From: Geminicoccaceae bacterium
Lineage (GTDB): Bacteria > Pseudomonadota > Alphaproteobacteria > Geminicoccales > Geminicoccaceae
Assembly (NCBI GenBank): GCA_020638495.1
Contig: JACKIN010000001.1
Coordinates: forward strand, 372,001-436,000
DNA length: 64,000 bases
Direction of reading: 5' to 3'
A program made the position numbers and the translations under genes. The notes below the pieces were generated by a model. That model saw only the letters and a list, made by a program, of their open reading frames with translations. It did no database searches and was not told the DNA's origin. Positions 53,002 through 62,820 of this stretch are shown here, one piece after another (the stretch's first letter is position 1; every line of letters begins with the position of its first letter).

Positions 53002-54429
53002 ATGACGACAAGAAGCTCGCTCGATCCGGGAGGTCTTTCGCTTTCCCTGCCGGATGCAGTCGACACCCCGTCTCCGTCGATGCGCGGCGCACGACCACCC
53101 GCCTTGATCTATGCGGTCGACGAACGGCCGCCGGCCGCACCGCTGGTCCTGCTCGGCCTGCAGCACATGGCGATCGTCGCCTCCTCGCTCGTGGTCCCGG
53201 TCTTCGTCGCCCGGGCAGCCGGCGTCGATTCGGCGACGCTCGCCGCGATCGTTTTCGGCATCGGCCTCGCCACCTTCGGCGTGGCGGCCGCCGTCAGCGT
53301 CTTCGGCGGCCCGGCCTTCCGGCTCTATGCGGCCCTCATCGGCATGGCGGCCGGGGTCGTGCTCGCGGCGTCGCTGGGCGCCATCGCCCCGGATGGCTGG
53401 CGGCATCTCGACGCCGAGCCATGGCTTGCCCTGCCGCGCCTCGGTCATCTCACCTGGACCATCAGCCCGGACCCGACCCTGCTTCTTGCCTTCGGGCTCG
53501 CCGCCTTTGCCGCCACCCTCAAGACCATAGGTGCCGTCAGCACGGCGCAGCGCCTGAACGATGCCGACTGGAGCCGACCCGACGCCGGCAACCTCCGGCG
53601 GGGCGTCTTCGGCGACGGGCTCGCCTCGATCTGTGCCGGGCTCCTCGGCAGCACCGGCCAGAACTCGGCGACGAGCGCCGTCGGCATCTCCGGTGCCACC
53701 GGCGCCACGAGCCGCTGGATCGCGCTCACCCTGGCAGGCTGGCTGGCCGCCATGGCCTGCATGCCGAAGCTCGCCGCACTGTTCGAGCTCATGCTCGGCA
53801 TGGTGCTCGGCGGGGTGCTCGCCTTCGCCGCGATCTACATGGTGGCCAACGGCATTGAGCTGATCGGCTCGCGCGTGCTCGACCGGCGCCGGGCGCTCGT
53901 GGTCGGGGCCGCCATTATCGCCGCCACCAGCTTTCGGGCAATGCCGGAGCTCGCCTTGGCCCTGCCGGTGGCACTGCAGCCTTTCGCGAGCTCGGGCCTA
54001 GCGCTCGGCATGGTCGTTGCGGTCGTCCTCAACCTCGTCTTTCGCATCGGCATTCACCGGCGCGCCCGGCTCGTCGTGGCCGACCTCTCGCAGGCGGAGA
54101 GGGAGATCGCCGCCTTTCTCGCCGTACAGGCGGGTCTTTGGGGCCTGCGCCAGGAGCTGCTCGCCCGGGCGGTCCTGGCTCTCGGCCATCTCCTCCGCTG
54201 CGACGGCGCGGCGCCGCAGGGTCATTCCCGCCTGACCGTCGAGGCGAGCTATGACGAGCTCAGGCTGGTACTTTTCCTCCGGCGCGCCACGACGGTGCCG
54301 GTGCTCGTGCCGGCCGAGCGCCCCTCGTCGCCTGGGCGCGCCATGACGCTGCAAGTGCCGGGGGCCGAGCTCGCGACCATGCAGCGGGCGGTCGGCTCGG
54401 TCTGCCTCCGCCTCGAGCTCGACGCCTGA
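53002..54429 (+). CDS. NCS2-family (xanthine/uracil-type) permease with C-terminal soluble domain
   Basis: 475 residues. Residues about 45-355 hold the permease core with about ten to twelve helices (LGLQHMAIVASSLVVPVF and the GLLGSTGQNSATSAVGISG motif resembling the NCS2 signature). The last 115 residues are soluble (SQAEREIAAFLAVQAG, then HSRLTVEASYDELRLVLFL), perhaps a regulatory domain resembling histidine-kinase-like ATPase folds. It may import purines or a related base. Convergent with a BMP-type binding protein, 6 nt apart. Confidence 0.85.
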   Translation: MTTRSSLDPGGLSLSLPDAVDTPSPSMRGARPPALIYAVDERPPAAPLVLLGLQHMAIVASSLVVPVFVARAAGVDSATLAAIVFGIGLATFGVAAAVSVFGGPAFRLYAALIGMAAGVVLAASLGAIAPDGWRHLDAEPWLALPRLGHLTWTISPDPTLLLAFGLAAFAATLKTIGAVSTAQRLNDADWSRPDAGNLRRGVFGDGLASICAGLLGSTGQNSATSAVGISGATGATSRWIALTLAGWLAAMACMPKLAALFELMLGMVLGGVLAFAAIYMVANGIELIGSRVLDRRRALVVGAAIIAATSFRAMPELALALPVALQPFASSGLALGMVVAVVLNLVFRIGIHRRARLVVADLSQAEREIAAFLAVQAGLWGLRQELLARAVLALGHLLRCDGAAPQGHSRLTVEASYDELRLVLFLRRATTVPVLVPAERPSSPGRAMTLQVPGAELATMQRAVGSVCLRLELDA

Positions 54430-54435
54430 TCCCCG

Positions 54436-55515
54436 CTACTGCGGCACGCTGCCCTCGATGCCCTCGACATACCAGTTCATGCCGGCAAGCTCCTCGTTCG
54501 ACATGACGGTGCCTTCGGGGATCACCACCTCGCCTGCCTGGTTCCTGATCGGCCCGGTGAACGGGTGGAAGCTGCCATCGGCGATCGAGGCGGCGATCGC
54601 CGTGGCCTCGTCGGCGACCTCGGCCGGCACGGCGGCGTTGATCGGGCCCATCACGATCATGCCCTCGTGCATGCCGCCCCAGATGTCGTGCGTCTCCCAG
54701 GTGCCGTCCATCGCCGCCTGGACCCGCTCGATATAGTAGGGCGACCAGTCGTCGATCACCGCGGTCAGCTGCGCCTTCGGCCCGAAGCGGCTCATGTCGG
54801 AGGCCTGGCCGACCGCCCAGATGCCGCGCTCCTCGGCGACCTGCATGGCGGCCGGGCTGTCGGTGTGCTGGATGATGACGTCGACGCCCTGGTCGATCAT
54901 CACGCGCGCCGTGTCGGATTCCTTGGCCGGGTCGTACCAGGTGTTGACCCAGATCACGACCAGCTCGGCGTCGTCGCGCACCGCCTGCAGGCCGAGCATC
55001 ACGGCATTGATGTCGCGGATCACCTCGGGGATCGGGAAGGAGGCGATGTAGCCGATCTTGCCGGTCTGGCTCACCTTGCCGGCGAGGAAGCCCGAGACGT
55101 AGCGGCCCTGATAGGTGGTCGAGAGATAGGTCGCGAGATTGTCCGCCTGCTGGTAGCCGGTCGCATGCTCGAAGATCACGTCCGGGAACTGCTGGGCGAC
55201 CTTGGCCGTGGCGTTCATGAAGCCGAAGGAGGTCGTGAAGATCATGTCGTGGCCGGAGCTGGCGAGCTGGCGGATCACCCGCTCGGCATCGGCGCCCTCG
55301 CTGACGTTCTCGACGAAGGTGGTCTCGACCGCATCGCCGAAATGCGCCTCCAGCGCCTGCCGCCCCTGGTCGTGCTGGTAGGACCAGCCATGATCGCCCA
55401 CCGGCCCGACATAGACGAAGCCGACCTTGAACGGATCGTCCTGGGCCAGGGCGAGTGTGGTGGTCGCGGCGAGGCCGGCGAAGAGGGTGGTCGCGAGAAG
55501 GGTGCGGCGGATCAC
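54436..55515 (-). CDS. BMP family ABC transporter substrate-binding protein
   Basis: 359 residues. GTG start with AGGAG 9 nt upstream; signal peptide MIRRTLLATTLFAGLAATTTLALA. The basic-membrane-protein fold is shown by VGFVYVGPVGDHGWSYQHDQG, FTTSFGFMNATAKVA and IIQHTDSPA. BMP/PnrA proteins bind nucleosides or purines for ABC importers. No ABC permease is adjacent, so it may be an orphan or its partners may lie elsewhere. Facing an NCS2 permease supports a nucleobase/nucleoside theme. Confidence 0.9.
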   Translation of the reverse strand: MIRRTLLATTLFAGLAATTTLALAQDDPFKVGFVYVGPVGDHGWSYQHDQGRQALEAHFGDAVETTFVENVSEGADAERVIRQLASSGHDMIFTTSFGFMNATAKVAQQFPDVIFEHATGYQQADNLATYLSTTYQGRYVSGFLAGKVSQTGKIGYIASFPIPEVIRDINAVMLGLQAVRDDAELVVIWVNTWYDPAKESDTARVMIDQGVDVIIQHTDSPAAMQVAEERGIWAVGQASDMSRFGPKAQLTAVIDDWSPYYIERVQAAMDGTWETHDIWGGMHEGMIVMGPINAAVPAEVADEATAIAASIADGSFHPFTGPIRNQAGEVVIPEGTVMSNEELAGMNWYVEGIEGSVPQ

Positions 55516-55653
55516 GGGCTGGCGCTCCTGTTGGTTTGTCGTGCTGCTGGTAGAGAAGCCGCCAATTCGATGCAAGAACGGCGCCACTTCATCCCGGGCT
55601 TGCCGTCAGGCGCCGGGCGCGCTTGATGGGGGCGGCGAGCGGGGAGGAGAGGC

Positions 55654-57594
<1,941 letters not shown>

Positions 57595-57602
57595 GCCCGC
57601 CC

Positions 57603-58325
57603 ATGCAGCCGGTCGTTCGTCTCGTTGCTGCCGCCCTCGTCGGCGCCGGCCTCGCCGCCGCCGGCTGGTTCGTCGGCGAGGGCTTCCGCCAGGGCCGTAC
57701 CGCCGAGCGCGTGGTGACGGTCAAGGGGCTCGCCGAGCGCGAGGTCCGGGCCGATCTTGCCCTCTGGCCCATGCGCTTCGTCGCCACCAGCGACGATCTG
57801 GCCGAGGCCCAGGCCACGCTCGCCCGGGCCGAGGCCGCCGTGCTCGCCTTCCTCGCCGCGGGCGGGATCCAGCGCGACGCCATCGAGGTGCAGGGCATCG
57901 ACGTCACGGACCTTTTGGCCCAGGCCTATCGCAGCGGCCCGGTCGAAAGCCGCTACATCCTCGGCGAGAACCTGATGGTCCGCTTCGCCGACGTGGATGC
58001 CATCAAGGCGCTCTCGCAGGACGTCGGCAAGCTGGTCGAGGCCGGCGTCGTTCTCACCAGCGAGGGCCTGCGCGGCCCCTTCTACCTCTTCACCGGCCTG
58101 AACGACGTCAAGCCCGGCATGATCGCCGAGGCCACCGCCAATGCCCGCGCCGGGGCCGAGCAGTTCGCCCGCGACAGCGGCAGCGCCATCCAGGGCATCC
58201 AGCGCGCCAGCCAGGGCCTCTTCCAGATCCTGCCGCGCGACAACGCGCCCGGCCAGAGCGAGGAGCTGCAGGTGACCAAGACGGTGCGTGTGGTGACCAC
58301 CATCGACTACCGGCTGGCCGATTGA
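57603..58325 (+). CDS. SIMPL domain-containing exported protein
   Basis: 240 residues. N-terminal helix or uncleaved signal (VRLVAAALVGAGLAAAGWFVG), then a SIMPL (DUF541) domain: VVTVKGLAEREVRADLALWP and later ATANARAGAEQFARDSG. Members are periplasmic; function poorly known, linked to oxidative stress in some bacteria. Short spacings put it with the acetoacetyl-CoA synthetase gene and the next gene (2 nt). Confidence 0.88.
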   Translation: MQPVVRLVAAALVGAGLAAAGWFVGEGFRQGRTAERVVTVKGLAEREVRADLALWPMRFVATSDDLAEAQATLARAEAAVLAFLAAGGIQRDAIEVQGIDVTDLLAQAYRSGPVESRYILGENLMVRFADVDAIKALSQDVGKLVEAGVVLTSEGLRGPFYLFTGLNDVKPGMIAEATANARAGAEQFARDSGSAIQGIQRASQGLFQILPRDNAPGQSEELQVTKTVRVVTTIDYRLAD

Positions 58326-58327
58326 GC

Positions 58328-59083
58328 ATGCCCGATCCCGCGGACATCCTGCTCGTCCAGCTCGACACGGAAGCGCCACCGGGCCTGATCGAAGCCGTCG
58401 CCGAGGCGTCCGGTCGGCATCTGACGATGATCGACGCCCGTGACGAAACACCCCTCGACGTCCTGGGCAGTGCCGCCGCCCTGATCGTCCTCGGTAGTGC
58501 CGCCGTTGCCCTCGACCCGGGAAGCCCGCTCGTGGCAGTCCTCCGGGAGCGGGTCCGCCAAGACCAGCCTGTCCTCGCCCTCGATACCGGCGCCGCCCTC
58601 CTGGCCCTCGCCTGCGGCGGGACGGTCCGGGCCGGCGGGTCGCACGAGTTCAACTATGTCGACCTGACCCCGACCGCCCTGACCGAAGCCGACCCGGTTC
58701 TCCGTGCCCTCGGCTCCGGCCTGCCGTTCATGGAATGGCACGACGATGCAGTGGATCTGCCGGACGAAGTCGCGATCCTGGCCGTCTGCGGCCGCGCCCG
58801 CTCCCAGGCCTTCCGCGTCGGCCATCGCGTCTACGGTCTGCGCTTCCATCCGGGTGCGACGGCCGAGATCATCCGCCGCTGGACCGCGATCCGCAGTGCC
58901 GCCAGCAACAACCCCGCCATTCGTGTGCGCATCGGCGCCGAGACCGTCCGCCACCAGGAGCGCGCCGAGCGCTTCGGCCGCGCGGTCATCGAGGCGTGGC
59001 TGGCGCTCTGCCGGATGGATGAATTGGCGGCCAACGACCTCAGGGGCAGTCGGCGCCGGCCCACTCGAACAGCGCCAGCTTGA
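58328..59083 (+). CDS. Class I glutamine amidotransferase-like protein lacking the catalytic Cys
   Basis: 251 residues. The GATase fold is recognisable: the nucleophile-elbow line is PVLALDTGAALLA, where family members have PVLGICLGHQLLA. Asp86 stands where the Cys should be, and His/Gln after it are Ala. FMEWHDD and GLRFHPGAT match the downstream family motifs (His present, Glu replaced). It cannot be a normal glutaminase; perhaps a binding or regulatory relative. Its end overlaps the convergent caspase-like gene by 44 nt. Confidence 0.75.
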   Translation: MPDPADILLVQLDTEAPPGLIEAVAEASGRHLTMIDARDETPLDVLGSAAALIVLGSAAVALDPGSPLVAVLRERVRQDQPVLALDTGAALLALACGGTVRAGGSHEFNYVDLTPTALTEADPVLRALGSGLPFMEWHDDAVDLPDEVAILAVCGRARSQAFRVGHRVYGLRFHPGATAEIIRRWTAIRSAASNNPAIRVRIGAETVRHQERAERFGRAVIEAWLALCRMDELAANDLRGSRRRPTRTAPA

Positions 59084-60356
59084 AGGCGCCGCCCAGCGGA
59101 TGCAGCTTCGACTGCGTGCGCGCCTCGCCCTCCTTGACGTAGAACTTGCCTTGGTCGCAGAGCGCCTCCTTCGTCCACTGGTGGCAGGTGCTGCAGGTCT
59201 GGCCCTTCCAGGCCGCGTCGTCGAGACCCTCGACTGGGGTGAACTTCGGCGAGCCCTTGATGATCTGCTCGATCGACCGGCCGGAGATCGAGGGGTCGTC
59301 GCTGACGAGCGGCAGGCTGAAGCCGAGGGCACCCGGCACCGCGGCGAGCTCGACCTCCACCTCGGCAGCGCCCGACCCCGTCTCTCCGGGCGCCGGGACA
59401 GGCTCGGCCGACACGCCGAGCAGCGCCTCGTTGACGAGGCTCCGCGCCTCGTCGGCATAGGGGCTGTCCGGGTAATTGCGCAGGAAGAGCACGAGCTGGA
59501 CCGGGTCGCGCGTGGCGCTGACCGCCTCCCACAGCCGCCGCTCGGCCTGCTCCTGGGCCGTCGGCATCTCGGCCGGCCGGAAGGTGAAGTCGCGCACCAG
59601 CGACGAGCTGTCCCAGGGCGTCTGGGCGCCGTTGGTCGCCTCCAGCACCGCCACCCGGACATCCTTGAACATCTGCTCGATCGGCACGCCGGGCTGGGTC
59701 ATCGCCTGGGCGAGGGCGGCCGTGAACGGGCTGTTCATGCCGGTGCCGTCGTAAGCCACCCTGCCGGGCGCGGTCGCATAGGTGATGAAGGTCCCGGTCG
59801 GCGCATCCATGCGCGCCAGGCCCTGCTCGACCGCGCCCACCTCGGCGAACGGGTTGTCGCGGCAGGCATCGAGAATGACGATATTGGTGATGTTGCGCGC
59901 CGATTCCATCTGCCGCAGCACCCAGCGCCCCTCGACCCCGACGAGGTCGAGATCCGCCTCGTCGCGGATCGTGCTGCGGATCGGGATCAGGTAGTTGTTG
60001 CCCTTCGCCTGCACCGCGTGCCCGGCATAGTAGAAGAGCCCGACCGTGTCCGGGCCGCCCGCCCTGAGGCTGCGACCGAAATTGGCGATGGCGTCCTTCA
60101 TCGTCGCCTGGTCGGCGTCGATGAGCTGGATCACCTCGAAGCCGAGGGAGCCGAGCGTCTCCGCCATCAGCCGCGCGTCATGCGCCGGGTTGTCCAGGGC
60201 GGGGTTGATCTCGTAGGCGGCGTTGCCGATCACCAGGGCGATGCGCTGCTCGGCCCGCGCCGTGCCGGCATGCGCCAGAGTCGCCACCCCGGCCAGGGCG
60301 GCCAGCACCACCCCGACGCAACGAAAGAATCCTGACTTCAATGCCAACCAGCGCAT
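59040..60356 (-). CDS. Caspase-like (peptidase C14) exported protein with C-terminal CxxCH
   Basis: 438 residues. Signal peptide (GVVLAALAGVATLAHA, cleavage near residue 35). The caspase p20 fold starts QRIALVIGNAAYEINPALDN, with catalytic His113 (YYAGHAVQ) and Cys165 (LDACRDNPF). A helical, TPR-like segment (about 270-310) follows, with Pro-rich linker. The C-terminal part (385-438) contains CSTCH at 388-392, a c-type haem attachment motif, plus Cys403 and Cys437. ATG at 60356 begins the signal peptide. Targets unknown; periplasmic location likely. Confidence 0.85.
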   Translation of the reverse strand: MRWLALKSGFFRCVGVVLAALAGVATLAHAGTARAEQRIALVIGNAAYEINPALDNPAHDARLMAETLGSLGFEVIQLIDADQATMKDAIANFGRSLRAGGPDTVGLFYYAGHAVQAKGNNYLIPIRSTIRDEADLDLVGVEGRWVLRQMESARNITNIVILDACRDNPFAEVGAVEQGLARMDAPTGTFITYATAPGRVAYDGTGMNSPFTAALAQAMTQPGVPIEQMFKDVRVAVLEATNGAQTPWDSSSLVRDFTFRPAEMPTAQEQAERRLWEAVSATRDPVQLVLFLRNYPDSPYADEARSLVNEALLGVSAEPVPAPGETGSGAAEVEVELAAVPGALGFSLPLVSDDPSISGRSIEQIIKGSPKFTPVEGLDDAAWKGQTCSTCHQWTKEALCDQGKFYVKEGEARTQSKLHPLGGAFKLALFEWAGADCP

Positions 60357-60411
60357 GCCCCAAGGTATCGCTGGCACTACCGGAAAATCAAGTGCCGCCG
60401 ACGACTTGCAT

Positions 60412-60428
60412 GCACGGGTCGACCGTGC
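60412..60428. promoter_or_regulatory. Dyad between the caspase-like and YceI-OmpA genes
   Basis: GCACGG-N5-CCGTGC lies midway in the 122-nt divergent region. It could be a shared operator. No -10/-35 pair is convincing. Confidence 0.3.
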
Positions 60429-60478
60429 GACCTCTCTAGTCTCGACAATCCGGCGAACGACGTTCAGGGAGTGAACGG

Positions 60479-61579
60479 ATGATTTCTGCCAGTCCTGCTG
60501 CGATTGCCGCGCGCGGTCGCGGCCCCGCAGCTCTTCTTCTCGCCGCGCTGCTGGTGCTCTCCGGTGCCGGTGCCGTGGCACAAGAACCCTTCGCCCCGGG
60601 CTGGACCATGGCGCCCGAGCTCTCCAAGCTCGACGTCCAGTCGGTGAAGAACGAGACCAAGGTCGAATCCAGCACGTTTGCCGCCTTCGAGGGCGCCATC
60701 GCGCCGGATGGCCAGGCGACCGTCACCATCCAGCTCAACAGCATCGACACGGGCGTCGACCTGCGCAATGTCCGCATGCGCTTCCTCTTCTTCGAGACGT
60801 TCAAATATCCTGAAGCGGTCGTCACCGTGCAGCTCGACCGGGCGATGCTCGGCGACCTCGAGAGCCGCCGCCGGCTGAACCTGACCCTGCCGTTCGAGCT
60901 CGACCTGCACGGCATCACCAAGGAGCTGGAAACCGAGGTCGTGCTGACGCTCTTGACCGACGAGCTCGTCTCGGTCGCCTCGAGCCGGCCGATCTCGATC
61001 GGCACCGAGCTTTTCGACCTCACCGATGGCCTGAAGAAGCTGGAGGAAGCGGCCTCGGTCTCGGTCATCCCCTCGGGCTCGGTCACCTTCGACTTCGTCT
61101 TCCGCCGCAACGATGCGACGGGCCCGGTCATCGTCGCCGCGGCCCCGAGCGCCACGAGTGACACCACCGGCGCCGCCACCGCCGTCGAAACCAAGGGCGA
61201 CTTCTCCGCCGAGGAATGCGCCGGCCGCTTCGACATCATGTCGCGCACCGGGGCCATCTACTTCCGGACCGGCAGCGCCGTGCTCGACCAGGAGAGCCGG
61301 CCGCTCCTCGATACCGTGGTCGCCATCGTCGAGCGCTGCCCGGGCGTCGCCGTGCGGGTCGCCGGCCATACCGATTCCGTCGGCCCGGACGAGCTCAACC
61401 AGGCCCTGTCCGAAGCCCGCGCCCGCTCCGTCACCACCTACCTCGAGGAGCACGGCGTCCCCGCCGCCCGCCTCCAGTCCATCGGCTACGGCGAAACTCG
61501 CCCCGTCGCCCCCAACGACACCCCCTGGAACCGCAGCCGCAACCGCCGCATCGAGTTCCTCGTCGTCGGTGAAGGCTGA
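60479..61579 (+). CDS. YceI-like domain fused to OmpA peptidoglycan-binding domain
   Basis: 366 residues. Signal peptide (AALLLAALLVLSGAGAVAQ). Residues about 40-220 resemble a YceI lipid-binding beta-barrel (WTMAPELSKLDVQSVKNE, STFAAFEGAIAPDG, FELDLHGITKELE). After a Ser/Thr linker, an OmpA domain (about 245-366) has VRVAGHTDSVGPDELNQ and a final WNRSRNRRIEFLV. It would sit in the periplasm bound to peptidoglycan. CAGGGAG precedes the ATG. Divergent from the caspase-like gene. Confidence 0.85.
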   Translation: MISASPAAIAARGRGPAALLLAALLVLSGAGAVAQEPFAPGWTMAPELSKLDVQSVKNETKVESSTFAAFEGAIAPDGQATVTIQLNSIDTGVDLRNVRMRFLFFETFKYPEAVVTVQLDRAMLGDLESRRRLNLTLPFELDLHGITKELETEVVLTLLTDELVSVASSRPISIGTELFDLTDGLKKLEEAASVSVIPSGSVTFDFVFRRNDATGPVIVAAAPSATSDTTGAATAVETKGDFSAEECAGRFDIMSRTGAIYFRTGSAVLDQESRPLLDTVVAIVERCPGVAVRVAGHTDSVGPDELNQALSEARARSVTTYLEEHGVPAARLQSIGYGETRPVAPNDTPWNRSRNRRIEFLVVGEG

Positions 61580-61616
61580 GGCCGGCCAACACCACCAGCC
61601 AATATTCCGGTGGAGC

Positions 61617-61639
61617 GCGAGGAGGCCGTGCCTCCTCGC
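61617..61639. terminator. Bidirectional terminator between YceI-OmpA and prfB
   Basis: Perfect 10-bp stem (61617-61626 with 61630-61639) with a 3-nt loop, located between the two convergent stops, 38 nt after the first and 13 nt after prfB. U tracts on both sides are weak. Confidence 0.6.
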
Positions 61640-61651
61640 ATCCCTTGTCGG

Positions 61652-62774
61652 TTACTGCGCCTCCTCGACGCGCGTGTGCCCCGCGCCCTGGGCGAGGGAG
61701 GCTTCGAGGAAGGGGTCGAGGTCGCCGTCGAGCACGGCGGAGGGGTTGGGGCTCTCGGTGCCGGTCCTGAGGTCCTTCACCATCTTGTAGGGGTGGAGGA
61801 CGTAGGAGCGGATCTGGTGGCCGAAGCCGATGTCCGACTTGGTCGCCTCGGTGGCGTCCTGCTCGGCGCGGCGCTTCTGCAATTCGAGGTCGTAGAGCTT
61901 GGCCCTGAGCATGTTCATGGCCGTCGCCCGGTTCTTGTGCTGGCTGCGGTCGTTCTGGCAGGCGGCGACGATGCCGGTCGGCAGATGGGTCAGGCGGACG
62001 GCGGAATCGGTCCGGTTGACGTGCTGGCCGCCGGCGCCCGAGGCCCGGTAGGTGTCGACCTTGAGATCCTTGTCGTTGATCTCGATCTCGATCGAATCGT
62101 CCACCTCGGGGCTGACCCAGACGCTGGCGAAGCTGGTGTGGCGGCGGGCGGCGCTGTCATAGGGCGAGATGCGCACGAGGCGGTGCACGCCTGACTCGGT
62201 CTTGAGCCAGCCATAGGCATTGGTGCCGAGCACCTTGATGGTCGCCGACTTGATGCCGGCCTCCTCGCCGGCATTCTCCTCGATCCACTCGATCTTGTGG
62301 CCATGCGCCTCGGCCCAGCGCAGATACATGCGCAGCAGCATCTCCGCCCAGTCCTGGCTCTCCGTGCCGCCGGCCCCGGCCTGGACCTGGACGAAGGCGT
62401 TGTTGCCGTCCGCCTCGCCCGAGAGCAGGGCCTGCAGGGCGAGCTTGTCGATCCGCGCCTTGATGCCGCGCAGCTCCGCCTCGATCGAGTCGAGCGTGGC
62501 GTCGTCGTCCTCGAGCTCGGCGAGCTCGGCGAGCTCCAGCGCATCGGCCCGCGCCTGCTCCATGGCGAGCTGGCCGTCGATGGCATCGGCCAGATGCTGG
62601 CGCTCGCGCATCAGCGCCTGCGCCTTCTCCGCGTCGTTCCAGAGGTTCGGGTCCTCGCTCAGGCTGTCCAGCTCGTCGCGACGTCGCCGGGCATTGTCCC
62701 AGTCAAAGATGCCTCCGCAGCAGGACCAGGCCCTGCTCGACAGCGTCGTTCAGATTGATGATCTCGGCCCGCAT
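61652..62774 (-). CDS. prfB: Peptide chain release factor 2, with programmed +1 frameshift
   Basis: RF2 recognises UGA and UAA stop codons; 373 residues after frameshift. The first 23 codons run from the ATG at 62774 to CTT at 62706, then meet an in-frame TGA (62703-62705). Reading resumes at GAC (62702-62704) and continues to 61652. GGQ is in GAGGQHVNRT; the stop-reading tripeptide is SPY in place of SPF, as in RISPYDSAARRHTSF. Low RF2 lets ribosomes pause at the UGA and shift, the classical autoregulation. It follows mrcA by 46 nt. Confidence 0.96.
62702..62716 (-). promoter_or_regulatory. prfB programmed frameshift site
   Basis: On the minus strand: GGAGG (62712-62716), CAT, then CTT TGA C. 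This is the same layout as the E. coli site, where a Shine-Dalgarno-like element stands 3 nt before CUU UGA C and promotes +1 slippage. Confidence 0.93.
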
Positions 62775-62820
62775 GGCAAAATCTCGCTTTCGCTCGTTGG
62801 CAGGGAACTGGAGGGGAAGG

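Noticed and set aside
61610..62194. Plus-strand frame opposite prfB
   Set aside because: Shadow of a conserved gene; no family feature.
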